From contig NZ_CP154858.1 of NCBI RefSeq assembly GCF_041153465.1, positions 2,542,001 through 2,606,000 of the forward strand: DNA of 64,000 nt, in the 5' to 3' direction. Position numbers and translations under genes: made by a program. The DNA is from Thermohahella caldifontis (lineage in GTDB: Bacteria; Pseudomonadota; Gammaproteobacteria; Pseudomonadales; Oleiphilaceae). The notes beneath the pieces were generated by a model that worked only from the letters and a program-made list of their open reading frames with translations, made no database searches and was not told the DNA's origin. This document shows, piece after piece, positions 19,006 through 27,314 of this stretch (the stretch's first letter is position 1; each line of letters starts with the position of its first letter).

Positions 19006-19111
19006 ACCCCCGGTGAAACGTGGCCGTTCATGGTGAGCCGGATACCTCCCCTTTGAGATCGGCAGACCGCCTTGGCCGAAAAAGACAGTGCGGCTGTCAT
19101 CTGAGCCATAT

Positions 19112-19156
19112 CCTCCGTCACTGACGCATTTCTATACTGAAGCTCAGTGACGGAGG
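19112..19156 (+). promoter_or_regulatory. 13-bp perfect inverted repeat overlapping the monooxygenase RBS
   Basis: CCTCCGTCACTGA (19112-19124) and TCAGTGACGGAGG (19144-19156) are perfect inverted copies separated by 19 bases. The right arm contains the Shine-Dalgarno GGAGG of the gene that starts at 19166. In RNA this would form a hairpin hiding the ribosome site; in DNA it could be an operator for a dimeric repressor. Confidence 0.75.
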
Positions 19157-19165
19157 AACACAACA

Positions 19166-20677
19166 ATGACAACAGCCCAACCGGATACCGATTTTCTCAT
19201 CATTGGCGCCGGGTTTGCCGGCCTCTGCATGGGGCACCACCTGAAACAGGCGGGCCTGGACCGCTTCCGGATCGTGGAAAAGGCGTCTGATCTGGGCGGC
19301 ACCTGGCGGGACAATCACTATCCCGGCGCGGCCTGTGATGTGCAGAGCCACCTGTATTCCTTCTCGTTCCATCCCAAGCCGGACTGGAGCCGTTTCTACG
19401 CCGGCTGGGCCGAAATCAAGGCCTACATGGACGACTGTGCCCGGGCTTTCGGCCTGTTGCCGCACCTTCAGTTCAATACCGAAGTCACCGGCATGGCCTG
19501 GCAGGAGGATCGGCAGCTCTGGCGGGTGCGTCTGGGTGACCGGGGGCATGTGGATACCCGCTATGTCATTCTGGCCACCGGGCCCCTGCACCACCCCAAC
19601 ATCCCGGCACTGCCCGGCCTCGACACATTCAAGGGGCCCGTGGTGCACACGGCCCGCTGGGACGACAGCCTGCCGTTGTCGGGCAAACGGGTTGCGGTCA
19701 TCGGGACCGGCGCCTCGGCCATTCAGCTGGTGCCCGAACTGGCCAAAACCGTGGGCCACCTGCATGTGCTGCAGCGCACGCCGGCGTGGGTCGTGCCCAG
19801 GCCTGACCGGCCCTACAGCGAACAGGAAAAAAGGCGGTTTGCCCGCTATCCGCTGTTGCGCAAGCTGCATCGGGCACGTCTGTACTGGCAGAATGAAGCG
19901 CGCTTCATTCCCATGCATCACCCGGCCATCTCGGGCGTGCTGGCGGCAGCGGTCAGGTATCGGATCCGGCGCACGGTGAAGGATCCGGAAACGGCCCGCA
20001 AGCTGTCGCCCGATTACGCCATCGGCTGCAAGCGCGTGCTGCTGTCCAACGACTGGTTTCCCACCTTCAACCGGCCCAACGTCAGCCTGCATACGGATGG
20101 TATCGACAGGATCGAAGCGGATGCCATCATGCTGCGCAACGGCACCCGCCTGCCGGTGGATGTGGTGGTCATGGCCACGGGATTCGTGGTGGATCCGCGC
20201 AAGTACCTGCGCAACGTGGATATCGTCGGCCGTCACGGCCGCGAGCTCAAGTCCGTCTGGGCCGACATTCCCCATGCCTACAAGGGCATCACGGTGCCGG
20301 ACTTCCCCAACCTCTTCCAGATGACCGGCCCCAACACCGGCCTTGGCCACAGCTCCATCATCTTCATGATCGAGTGTCAGGCCCGCTACATCCTTTCGGC
20401 CATTCAGGCCGGACAGGCACGGCGTCTGCCGGTCATCGAGGTGAGGGCCGATGTGGAGGCGGACTACAACCGCCAGATCCAGAAAAAACTGGCCAGACGG
20501 GTCTGGGCCAGCGGCTGCTCAAGCTGGTATCTGGACGACAAGGGGCGCAACTTCACCTTGTGGCCCGACACCACCACAGCGTACTATCTGGCCACGCGCA
20601 AGGTGCGCCTGTCCGACTACCACTGGTACCCGCTGCCTGCACAGATACCTGAAGGCACGCGTACCGCACCAGCCTGA
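19166..20677 (+). CDS. Flavin-containing Baeyer-Villiger monooxygenase
   Basis: A 503-residue FAD/NADPH monooxygenase. The first Rossmann motif GAGFAG is at residues 14-19, followed by 'LGGTWRDNHYPGAACDV', typical of class B monooxygenases. The fingerprint F-x-G-x3-H-x3-W is present as F155, G157, H161, W165, and the second Rossmann motif GTGASA is at 180-185. These enzymes insert oxygen next to a ketone to form an ester or lactone using NADPH and O2. An alpha/beta hydrolase gene follows 33 bases on, which could hydrolyse the ester product. Actual ketone substrate is unknown. Confidence 0.92.
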   Translation: MTTAQPDTDFLIIGAGFAGLCMGHHLKQAGLDRFRIVEKASDLGGTWRDNHYPGAACDVQSHLYSFSFHPKPDWSRFYAGWAEIKAYMDDCARAFGLLPHLQFNTEVTGMAWQEDRQLWRVRLGDRGHVDTRYVILATGPLHHPNIPALPGLDTFKGPVVHTARWDDSLPLSGKRVAVIGTGASAIQLVPELAKTVGHLHVLQRTPAWVVPRPDRPYSEQEKRRFARYPLLRKLHRARLYWQNEARFIPMHHPAISGVLAAAVRYRIRRTVKDPETARKLSPDYAIGCKRVLLSNDWFPTFNRPNVSLHTDGIDRIEADAIMLRNGTRLPVDVVVMATGFVVDPRKYLRNVDIVGRHGRELKSVWADIPHAYKGITVPDFPNLFQMTGPNTGLGHSSIIFMIECQARYILSAIQAGQARRLPVIEVRADVEADYNRQIQKKLARRVWASGCSSWYLDDKGRNFTLWPDTTTAYYLATRKVRLSDYHWYPLPAQIPEGTRTAPA

Positions 20678-20710
20678 TCTGACTCACAACAACGAAGGAA
20701 TCGCTGACAC

Positions 20711-21673
20711 ATGAAGCATCGCAACCTCATCCTGGTCTCCGGCCTGCTGATCCTGGTGCTGGCCGGTTTTGCCGCCCTGCAACATTACCGTTATGCCCTC
20801 TATGATGCGGCCATGTCCATGGAAGCCAGCCGCGCGGGGCTGACCAAGGGACACATCACGGTGGATGGCATCGACTGGGCGTATTACCGCGGGCCCGAGC
20901 ACCCGGGTGCCGAGACCGTGGTGATGATTCACGGCTTTGCAGCCTACAAGGAGAACTGGCTGCGCTATGCCCGCTACTTTACCGACCGCTACAACGTGAT
21001 CGCACCGGATCTTCCCGGCCACGGGGAAACCTCATCACCGCTGGATCTGGACTACAGCATCGAAACTCAGGCCGGACGGGTGAAAGCCTTTCTGGATGCC
21101 CTGGGTGTGAAGCAGGCGCATCTTGTGGGCAACTCCATGGGCGGGGCGATTTCCGCCGTTTTCGGGGCGCAGTGGCCCGAGCGGACGCTGACCCTCACCC
21201 TCATTGATCCGGCCGGCGTATTTGACGCGCCATCCCTGCTGGATCAGGAGCTGGCGGCGGGACGCAACCCGCTCATCGTGAAGGAGCCGTCGGACTTTGG
21301 TCGCTTGCTGGACTTCGCACTGGAGAAAAAGCCGTTCATCCCCTGGCCCATCTCCCAGGTGGCAGCGGAAAAGTCCATGGCCCGCAAGACCGTGAACGAC
21401 AAGATTTTTCACGATATCTCCCGTGAGCGCCCGCGTATCCGCGACTTCAAGGAAGGCCTGAAGCTCATCCGGGCCCCGACCCTGATCCTCTGGGGAGACC
21501 AGGACCGCGTCATCAACGTGAAGAACGGCGAAATCTTTGACCAGCTCATTCCCAACAGCAAGCTGGTGGTGATGAAGGGCATCGGCCATGCCCCCATGAT
21601 CGAAGTGCCGGAAGAGGCGGCGCGTCTGACACTGGACTGGATCGCACAGGCCACCTCAGCCCAGAAGCCATAA
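20711..21673 (+). CDS. Membrane-anchored alpha/beta hydrolase (esterase/lipase)
   Basis: A 320-residue hydrolase. One N-terminal membrane segment (about residues 5-23, 'LILVSGLLILVLAGFAAL') acts as anchor or uncleaved signal. The oxyanion segment is 'MIHGFAAYKENW', the nucleophile elbow GNSMGG, and the distal acid and base lie in 'LILWGDQDRVI' and 'IGHAPMIE'. The layout matches family V bacterial esterases. Directly behind the monooxygenase it may cleave the ester made there. It converges with the norF-like gene and overlaps its end by 18 bases. Confidence 0.88.
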   Translation: MKHRNLILVSGLLILVLAGFAALQHYRYALYDAAMSMEASRAGLTKGHITVDGIDWAYYRGPEHPGAETVVMIHGFAAYKENWLRYARYFTDRYNVIAPDLPGHGETSSPLDLDYSIETQAGRVKAFLDALGVKQAHLVGNSMGGAISAVFGAQWPERTLTLTLIDPAGVFDAPSLLDQELAAGRNPLIVKEPSDFGRLLDFALEKKPFIPWPISQVAAEKSMARKTVNDKIFHDISRERPRIRDFKEGLKLIRAPTLILWGDQDRVINVKNGEIFDQLIPNSKLVVMKGIGHAPMIEVPEEAARLTLDWIAQATSAQKP

Positions 21674-21898
21674 CACCATCAGGGCGACGGCGGGTGTGTA
21701 GAGCTGAATCAGCACCCGCCAGAACGCCGGTGCCCGGCGCAGCCCCATGAACACGTCCGCGATCAGGGCATTCTTGAGAATCATCAGTCCCAGCGCTGCT
21801 GCGACCAGCATCCTGCCGCCCCAGTGCGGGAGTGCGGCGGTCAGCGCTGTGGCCAGTATCAGGGTGATCCATGCCGTGAGCAGCGTGCGCAGCGTCAT
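21656..21898 (-). CDS. norF: Cytochrome c oxidase subunit IV family / NorF-like membrane protein
   Basis: An 80-residue protein with three predicted membrane segments ('WITLILATALTAALP', 'MLVAAALGLMILKNALIADVFMG', 'LYTPAVALMVLWLLG'), the pattern of prokaryotic COX IV and NorF proteins. Its ATG overlaps the stop of the subunit III-like gene by four bases, so the pair is translationally coupled. NorF supports nitric oxide reductase activity in denitrifiers, but no norCB is present in the window. The symbol is tentative. Confidence 0.7.
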   Translation of the reverse strand: MTLRTLLTAWITLILATALTAALPHWGGRMLVAAALGLMILKNALIADVFMGLRRAPAFWRVLIQLYTPAVALMVLWLLG

Positions 21899-22467
21899 AT
21901 CACGTACACCAGCGGGAACAGGATCACCCAAACCATGTCCACCATGTGCCAGTAGGACGCACCACTCTCGATGCCTGACAACTCCCCTTCCGCATAGCCC
22001 CCGCGGGCGGCTTTCCGGGTAATGTAGGCGAGAATGATCATGCCCATGATCACATGCATGAAATGGAAGAAAGTGAGGAAAAAATAGAGGGTGTAAAACA
22101 GGTTGGTCCGCAGCGTGTAGCCGGCCTCAAAAAGCTGCCCATATTCCCAGAGCTTGAGGATCACATACACACCGGCACAGACCAGCGCCGCGGCAAAGGC
22201 GGGAACCAGCGTTGCCGGACCTCTCCTGTGAGCGCGTCCGACGCCCGCGGCCACGGCGGCCGAGGCGCTGATGAGCGCGGCAGTGATCAGCCAGCCGGCC
22301 CAGGGATGCAGGGTGGCTCGTCCACGGGCGAACAGCTCCGGTGCATCACTGTGGGACCAGGCCAGGACGCCGAAGAGCACGGCAAAGACCGTCATCTCCG
22401 CCAGAATGAAAAACCAGATGGCCAGATCGCCCGGCAACTGCCGGACGTCAGGGCAGGTTGTGGTCAT
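21895..22467 (-). CDS. norE: Cytochrome c oxidase subunit III-like protein (NorE family)
   Basis: A 190-residue, five-helix membrane protein of the heme-copper oxidase subunit III family. The signature segments 'FLTFFHFMHVIMGM' and 'GASYWHMVDMVWVILFPLVY' are present. The length is that of NorE, shorter than true CoxC. A strong AGGAGGT lies just before the start. Paired with a NorF-like gene, it suggests an accessory unit of nitric oxide or oxygen reductase; the catalytic subunit genes are not nearby. Confidence 0.78.
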   Translation of the reverse strand: MTTTCPDVRQLPGDLAIWFFILAEMTVFAVLFGVLAWSHSDAPELFARGRATLHPWAGWLITAALISASAAVAAGVGRAHRRGPATLVPAFAAALVCAGVYVILKLWEYGQLFEAGYTLRTNLFYTLYFFLTFFHFMHVIMGMIILAYITRKAARGGYAEGELSGIESGASYWHMVDMVWVILFPLVYVI

Positions 22468-22529
22468 GGCACCTCCTGTGCACAGGGTCGCAGGGCGGAT
22501 CCGGACTGTCGTTGACCGGTATCAAGCCG

Positions 22530-24203
22530 TCAGGGTCCGGACATGCAGGTCAGCAGCATGGCCCAGAACTCGGAGAAGCTGTTCACCACCACATCCGGTA
22601 CCCAGGGAAAGCGCTCGCTGCGGGGAAAAATGGTATTGAGCCAGCGCTGATCCCACTGGGCGCCATTGTAGAACACCCCGGTCATGCCGGCCCGGCTGGC
22701 GGCAATGATGTCGGTGGTACTGTCACCCACGTACCACACATCCCGGCCAGGGGGAATGTCCAGCATTTCGCAGGCCTTGAACAGCGGGTCCGGGTGCGGC
22801 TTGCGTCGTTCCGTATCGTCGCCGCAGACCCAGCAGTCAAAGAAATGGGCCCAGCCGGTGCCGTCGATGGCCTGCAGTTCGTGTTCGAAGAACTCCCGGT
22901 CCCGGTTGGTCATGACGCCGGTCAGAATGGGCAGTTCGCGCAGGGCGGTGAGCATTTCCCGGATCCCGGGCTCGAAGGGCAACACGTTACCGAAGTAATT
23001 GCGGTAGTGGAAGTTGAAGCGCCGGTGGGCAATCTGCTTGGCTTCCTCGTCGTCACCGAACAGCACCTCGAAAATATCCGTCCGGGAAATCTTGCGGTCC
23101 GCTTTCACCTTGGGGTGGAGGCTGTAATGCTCACGCACATAGGCCACCAGCTTCGCGTCTTCCGGTGAGCGGCTCTTGCCCTCCGGCACGAGGCGATCCA
23201 GCAGATCCAGTTCCTCAAGTTCCTCCAGCAGATCGTCGACCGCGTTGTACATGGCATCCAGGGTATCGGCCAGAGTGGCATGCCAGTCGAAGAGAATGGC
23301 CCGGGGTACCTGAAGCTTCGCAATGGCCGGGTGCCAGTCCGGCTCCTGCCGTGGCGGCGGTGCCGGGGGCGGGGGCGCCGCGGGCGGGCGCTCGCGGTTC
23401 AGCGCCTCGCGCTGCGCTTCGGAGGCCACGCTTTCCAGCGTCGCCATCAGTGCCTCGAAATCGGGCAGGATGCGCGCCGGGCGGGTCCGGGCCTCGCTCA
23501 TGAGGTGGTCGGCAATCCAGTCCTCATCCCACCAAGCGCCGTTGTAGAACAGCGGCGTGACCCGGGCATTGTGTGCCGTGAGCATGTCCATGCGACTGTC
23601 GCCCACGTACCAGACCGGACCATGACGGTGCCCCATCGCCTCCAGTGCAGCGTGAATCACGTCCGGATGGGGCTTGTAGCGAGCCACATCATCGGCACAG
23701 CGGATCACGTCAAGGAGGGCCTGCCAGGCACCGCCCTCCACCTGCTTCAGTTCCGCATCCAGAAAGGCACGGCTGCGATTGGTGGCCACGCCGGTGCGGA
23801 TACCCAGCTTGCGCAGCGCCGTCAGGTATTCCGTGATGCCGGCCTGATAGGGGTGCACCTCGCCAAAGTGACGCGCATAGCAGGCGTTGTACGCCTCATG
23901 GGCGATCTGCTTGGCCTCCTCGTTTTCCCCGAAGATGGCGTTGAAGATCTCGGTGCGGGAAATGCGCCGTTCCGCCAAGATGGTCGGGTGAAGGTGCCGG
24001 TAGATGCGGATATACCGCACGAGCCTGATGTCATCCGCCGTGCGGCACTGGTCTTCCGGCAAGAGATGGCGCACCAGCCCCAGTTCCTCGAACTGGGACA
24101 GGACCTCTTCCATGGCGGCGAACATGGCGTCGTGGGTGTCCACCAGCGTGCCATGCCAGTCGAAGAGAATGACGTCGGGCCAGGTCAGTTTGGCTGTGCT
24201 CAT
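22530..24203 (-). CDS. Tandem HAD-superfamily protein with noncanonical DWH motif I in both halves
   Basis: A 557-residue protein made of two HAD-like units, residues 8 to about 265 and 295-557, joined by a Pro/Ala linker (about 272-285). Each half has a hydrolase motif II Thr ('VATNRS', 'VMTNRD'), motif III Lys ('YKPHPD', 'RRKPHPD') and acidic motif IV ('VGDSRMD', 'VGDSTTD'). Motif I, normally DxD, reads D15-W-H17 and D306-W-H308, so the nucleophile Asp is kept but the general acid/base Asp is His. The halves are clearly homologous, from an internal duplication. Phosphatase activity should be altered or absent; the role is unknown. Confidence 0.82.
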   Translation of the reverse strand: MSTAKLTWPDVILFDWHGTLVDTHDAMFAAMEEVLSQFEELGLVRHLLPEDQCRTADDIRLVRYIRIYRHLHPTILAERRISRTEIFNAIFGENEEAKQIAHEAYNACYARHFGEVHPYQAGITEYLTALRKLGIRTGVATNRSRAFLDAELKQVEGGAWQALLDVIRCADDVARYKPHPDVIHAALEAMGHRHGPVWYVGDSRMDMLTAHNARVTPLFYNGAWWDEDWIADHLMSEARTRPARILPDFEALMATLESVASEAQREALNRERPPAAPPPPAPPPRQEPDWHPAIAKLQVPRAILFDWHATLADTLDAMYNAVDDLLEELEELDLLDRLVPEGKSRSPEDAKLVAYVREHYSLHPKVKADRKISRTDIFEVLFGDDEEAKQIAHRRFNFHYRNYFGNVLPFEPGIREMLTALRELPILTGVMTNRDREFFEHELQAIDGTGWAHFFDCWVCGDDTERRKPHPDPLFKACEMLDIPPGRDVWYVGDSTTDIIAASRAGMTGVFYNGAQWDQRWLNTIFPRSERFPWVPDVVVNSFSEFWAMLLTCMSGP

Positions 24204-24279
24204 GGCGAAAGTGTAGCACTTGCCTGGTCACCCGTGTACAGGCATGATGCGGCAAACATCGGAATGTGCGCGAGGCACC

Positions 24280-25032
24280 ATGCCCCTGGATCCGGAAGTG
24301 TTGTTGATGTTGTTCGGTGCCGCCGCACTGGCCGGGGGCGTGGATGCCATTGCCGGCGGGGGTGGTCTGATTGCCATGCCGGCCCTGCTGCTGGCGGGCA
24401 TTCCGCCTCAGGCGGCCCTGGCGACCAACAAGCTTCAGGGCAGCGTGGGCACCTTTTTCGCGGCCCGCTACTTTATCCGCCACGGGCAGGTATCGGTGGC
24501 GGACATCCGCAGCTGGATTCTCGGCACTTTTCTGGGGGCGGTGGCCGGCACGGCGCTGGTACTGACGCTGGATGTGCGACAGGTCGGCACAATCCTGCCC
24601 GTGCTGCTTCTGGGCATGGCCCTCTATTACCTGCTTTCGCCGAACCTCGGCGAGGTGGACCGTGCCCGGCGCGTCTCTCCGGCCGTATTTGCCGGTCTGA
24701 TCTGTCCGCTACTCGGGTTCTATGACGGTTTTTTCGGCCCGGGAACGGGAAGTTTCATGGCACTGGCCTGTGTCACCCTGATGGGGCACAACCTGACCCG
24801 CGCCACGGCGCATACCAAGGTGCTGAACTTCACCAGCAACCTGGCATCCTTGGGCTATTTTCTCGCATTCGGTGAAGTGGCCTGGCTCGCCGGCCTGGTG
24901 ATGATGGCCGGTCAGTTTGCGGGGGCCAGCCTGGGCGCACGCCTGGTGATCAGGCAGGGTGCCCGGCTGGTGAGGCCCGTGGCTGTCATCATGTGCGTGC
25001 TCATGTCCGCCAGGCTGCTTTGGCGCGGCTGA
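24280..25032 (+). CDS. TSUP family sulfite/anion exporter (TauE/SafE)
   Basis: A 250-residue inner-membrane permease. The start at 24280 ('MPLDPEVLLM') follows a GAGG site; an earlier in-frame start adds 20 residues lacking membrane character. Motifs of the family are 'GGVDAIAGGGGLIAMPALLLAGIPPQAALATNKLQG' near the N-terminus and the repeated 'LLGFYDGFFGPGTGSFM' in the second half, with about eight membrane segments. It likely moves a small organic or sulfur anion; the substrate is unknown. Confidence 0.88.
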   Translation: MPLDPEVLLMLFGAAALAGGVDAIAGGGGLIAMPALLLAGIPPQAALATNKLQGSVGTFFAARYFIRHGQVSVADIRSWILGTFLGAVAGTALVLTLDVRQVGTILPVLLLGMALYYLLSPNLGEVDRARRVSPAVFAGLICPLLGFYDGFFGPGTGSFMALACVTLMGHNLTRATAHTKVLNFTSNLASLGYFLAFGEVAWLAGLVMMAGQFAGASLGARLVIRQGARLVRPVAVIMCVLMSARLLWRG

Positions 25033-25066
25033 TACGGAGCACTTGAGCGTGGCCCCTCCCATGGCA

Positions 25067-25099
25067 AGAAAAAGGGCCGCATCGGGCGGCCCTTGGAAG
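25067..25099 (-). terminator. Rho-independent terminator of the AGCS symporter gene
   Basis: AAGGGCCGC (25072-25080) pairs with GCGGCCCTT (25086-25094) around a five-base loop. Read on the minus strand it is followed by TTTTTCTT, so it terminates the symporter transcript. Confidence 0.8.
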
Positions 25100-25128
25100 A
25101 GCATGGAAAGCAACGGCTTGAACCGTCC

Positions 25129-26679
25129 TCAGCCTCCCTGGTGAGGATGGGCGGGCGCTCCCTCCGGCACGATGTCCGCACTTCCGGTATCGCCGGAACC
25201 TTCCGACAGCCGCTTCTCCCACCAGGTTGCACCCTGAATGCCGAGAGCTTTCGGGTTGAAGGTATACGTCTCCACACCCCGCGCCTGCTGGGCCTCGTAA
25301 TCCTTCAGCGCTTTCATGGCCGGGCGGCCGAGGAAGAAGATTGCCAGAATGCCGACAATGTTCAGCCAGGCCATCAGTCCGACCCCCAGATCGCCAAGTG
25401 CCCAGGCCAGATCCGCGTTGCGGGCCGTGCCGTACAGTGCAGAGGCCAGCAGCCCGACCTTCAGGAAACCCATCAGGCCGGGAATCCTGAATGTTCGGCG
25501 CATGTAGGCCACATTGGTCTCGGCGATGTAGTAGTAGGCCAGAATGGTGGTAAAGGCGAAGAAGAACAGGGCGATGGCCACAAACGGCTGTCCCAGACCC
25601 GGGAAGATGCGATCCACGGCCATCTGGGTGAAATAGGGGCTGGCCGTGATGGCGTCAGCACCCAGATTCTGGATCAGGAAGCCGCCCTCAGGATTGTGGA
25701 CGTTGTAGGTGCCGGTGATGAGGATCATGAAGGCCGTGGCAGAACATACAAACAGCGTGTCGATATACACGGAGAACGCCTGTACCAGACCCTGTTGGGC
25801 GGGATGAGCCACTTCCGCCGCTGCCGCTGCGTGGGCACCGGTACCCTGACCCGCCTCATTGGAGTAAACGCCGCGCTTGACGCCCCAGCCGATGGCAGCA
25901 CCCAGTCCGGCCATGGGCGAGAAGGCGTCGTTGATGATCAGCATGAAGATTTCGGGCAGCTTGTCGATGTTCAGCGCCACGATAATGCAGGCAATCAGGA
26001 TGTAACCCAGGGCCATGAAAGGCACCACGAACTGGGTGAAGCCTGCGATGCGCTTGACCCCGCCAAAGATGATGAAGCCCAGCAGGAGGACCACCAGCGT
26101 GCCCGCGAAGATCTTGGCACTGCTGATCGTGCCGAGGCCGGTTTCAATCATCGGGCCCGGACCGAAGGCGGTTTCAAACGCATTGCCGATGGAGTTGGCC
26201 TGCAGCCCCGGCAGCATCAGCCCGCAGGCTACAAAGGTGGAGATGGCAAAGATCCAGGCATACCACTTCTGCCCGGTCAGTTTCTCCAGATAGTAGGCCG
26301 GGCCGCCGCGATACTGGCCATCCTGATCTTCCTTGTAGATCTGTGCCAGTGTGGACTCGATGTATGCGGTGGCGGCACCCAGGAAGGCGACCACCCACAT
26401 CCAGAACACGGCCCCCGGGCCGCCGAAACCGATGGCGGCCGCCACCCCGGCGATGTTGCCGTTGCCGACCCGGCCCGACAGCGAAACGGCCAATGCCTGG
26501 AAGGAAGAAATCCCCTCCCGGCTGGACTGACCGGCAAACAGCAACCGCCACATTTCGCGGAAATGCCGCAGTTGCAGAAAACGTGTCTGGATGGAATAGA
26601 ACAGACCGGCACCCAGGCACAGATAGACCAGCGCCGGGCTCCATACGATGTCGTTGAGCAGGCTTACCACCGACTGCAT
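25129..26679 (-). CDS. Alanine/glycine:cation symporter (AGCS family)
   Basis: A 516-residue sodium/amino acid symporter with about ten membrane helices. Family segments include 'SLSGRVGNGNIAGVAAAIGFGGPGAVFWMW', 'PAYYLEKLTGQKWYA', 'GVKRGVYSNEAGQGTGAHAAA', and 'FFFAFTTILAYYYIAETN'. The C-terminal tail beyond residue 480 is hydrophilic and Glu/Gly/Pro-rich. It would import alanine or glycine with Na+. It is a single gene with its own terminator and no linked regulator. Confidence 0.92.
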   Translation of the reverse strand: MQSVVSLLNDIVWSPALVYLCLGAGLFYSIQTRFLQLRHFREMWRLLFAGQSSREGISSFQALAVSLSGRVGNGNIAGVAAAIGFGGPGAVFWMWVVAFLGAATAYIESTLAQIYKEDQDGQYRGGPAYYLEKLTGQKWYAWIFAISTFVACGLMLPGLQANSIGNAFETAFGPGPMIETGLGTISSAKIFAGTLVVLLLGFIIFGGVKRIAGFTQFVVPFMALGYILIACIIVALNIDKLPEIFMLIINDAFSPMAGLGAAIGWGVKRGVYSNEAGQGTGAHAAAAAEVAHPAQQGLVQAFSVYIDTLFVCSATAFMILITGTYNVHNPEGGFLIQNLGADAITASPYFTQMAVDRIFPGLGQPFVAIALFFFAFTTILAYYYIAETNVAYMRRTFRIPGLMGFLKVGLLASALYGTARNADLAWALGDLGVGLMAWLNIVGILAIFFLGRPAMKALKDYEAQQARGVETYTFNPKALGIQGATWWEKRLSEGSGDTGSADIVPEGAPAHPHQGG

Positions 26680-26798
26680 GACAGGTGACCCCCCTTGTTT
26701 TGGACTCCAATGGACAAAACGCGGGATTTTAGCCGCAGGGGTTCCGGGGCGGGATGCGCGATCTTACGTAGTCGGGATCAGGCTTCCGGGGGCTGACT

Positions 26799-26988
26799 TC
26801 AGCACCCGGTGGTGGTGGGAGTGATCCCCGGAGGGCTGTTGGTGCGGGCAGAGGTATAGCGGATTTTGCAGTTCGCCGAGGATAACGATCACCATGACGA
26901 GCTCGATAAGTGTAAATCCGCGATTGCGGGCCTGCAGGCCCGGTGACGGCCCGCGAGCCAGGCTGGCGTCGATCATCATGGTTCTCAT
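26799..26988 (-). pseudogene. Type IV pilin gene remnant with deleted middle
   Basis: An intact start (ATG at 26988 after GGAGGG) leads into a long basic leader and the prepilin motif 'RGFTLIELVMVIVILG'. The frame then changes abruptly. In another frame the next bases encode 'NCKIRYTSARTNSPPGITP' and 'TTTGC' followed by a stop at 26799-26801, which is a perfect pilin C-terminus with the two disulfide cysteines. So N- and C-terminal ends are joined with nearly the whole body, roughly 100 residues, missing and a frame change at the joint. The source was probably an MshA-like pilin. Either a real deletion or a collapsed assembly. Confidence 0.72.
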
Positions 26989-27314
26989 GCCCTCCGTTTT
27001 GAGATGGCTGTGCCTTGATCCTTTGGAGCAGGACAGAGGCACAATATTGATGCGCCTGTGACCGTATTTCAAGTGCAGCCACGGGGCGGCCAGGATATGC
27101 CTTGCTCACATCAGCCTGAGAGGACAGACATGCAACCAATTTGACGAAGGAGCGGCTGGCGTTGTGAAAGGGTACCCGTGAAGGAAGTCATATTGAAACG
27201 GTTTATGGCCTGCCAGGATGGCGGGATTCTTGATCCAGTACAGCCAGCAACACTCCCGGCTTGTGCTAATCTGTAAAAATACTTACACAGATTCGGTGAT
27301 GGCCGCTCAATACC
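26989..27314. other. Intergenic region between pilin remnant and GGDEF gene
   Basis: This 326-base gap has no convincing gene. It holds the AT-rich probable promoter of the GGDEF gene and, at about 27267-27292, a small inverted repeat (AATCTGT and ACAGATT) that could be an operator. Confidence 0.5.
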
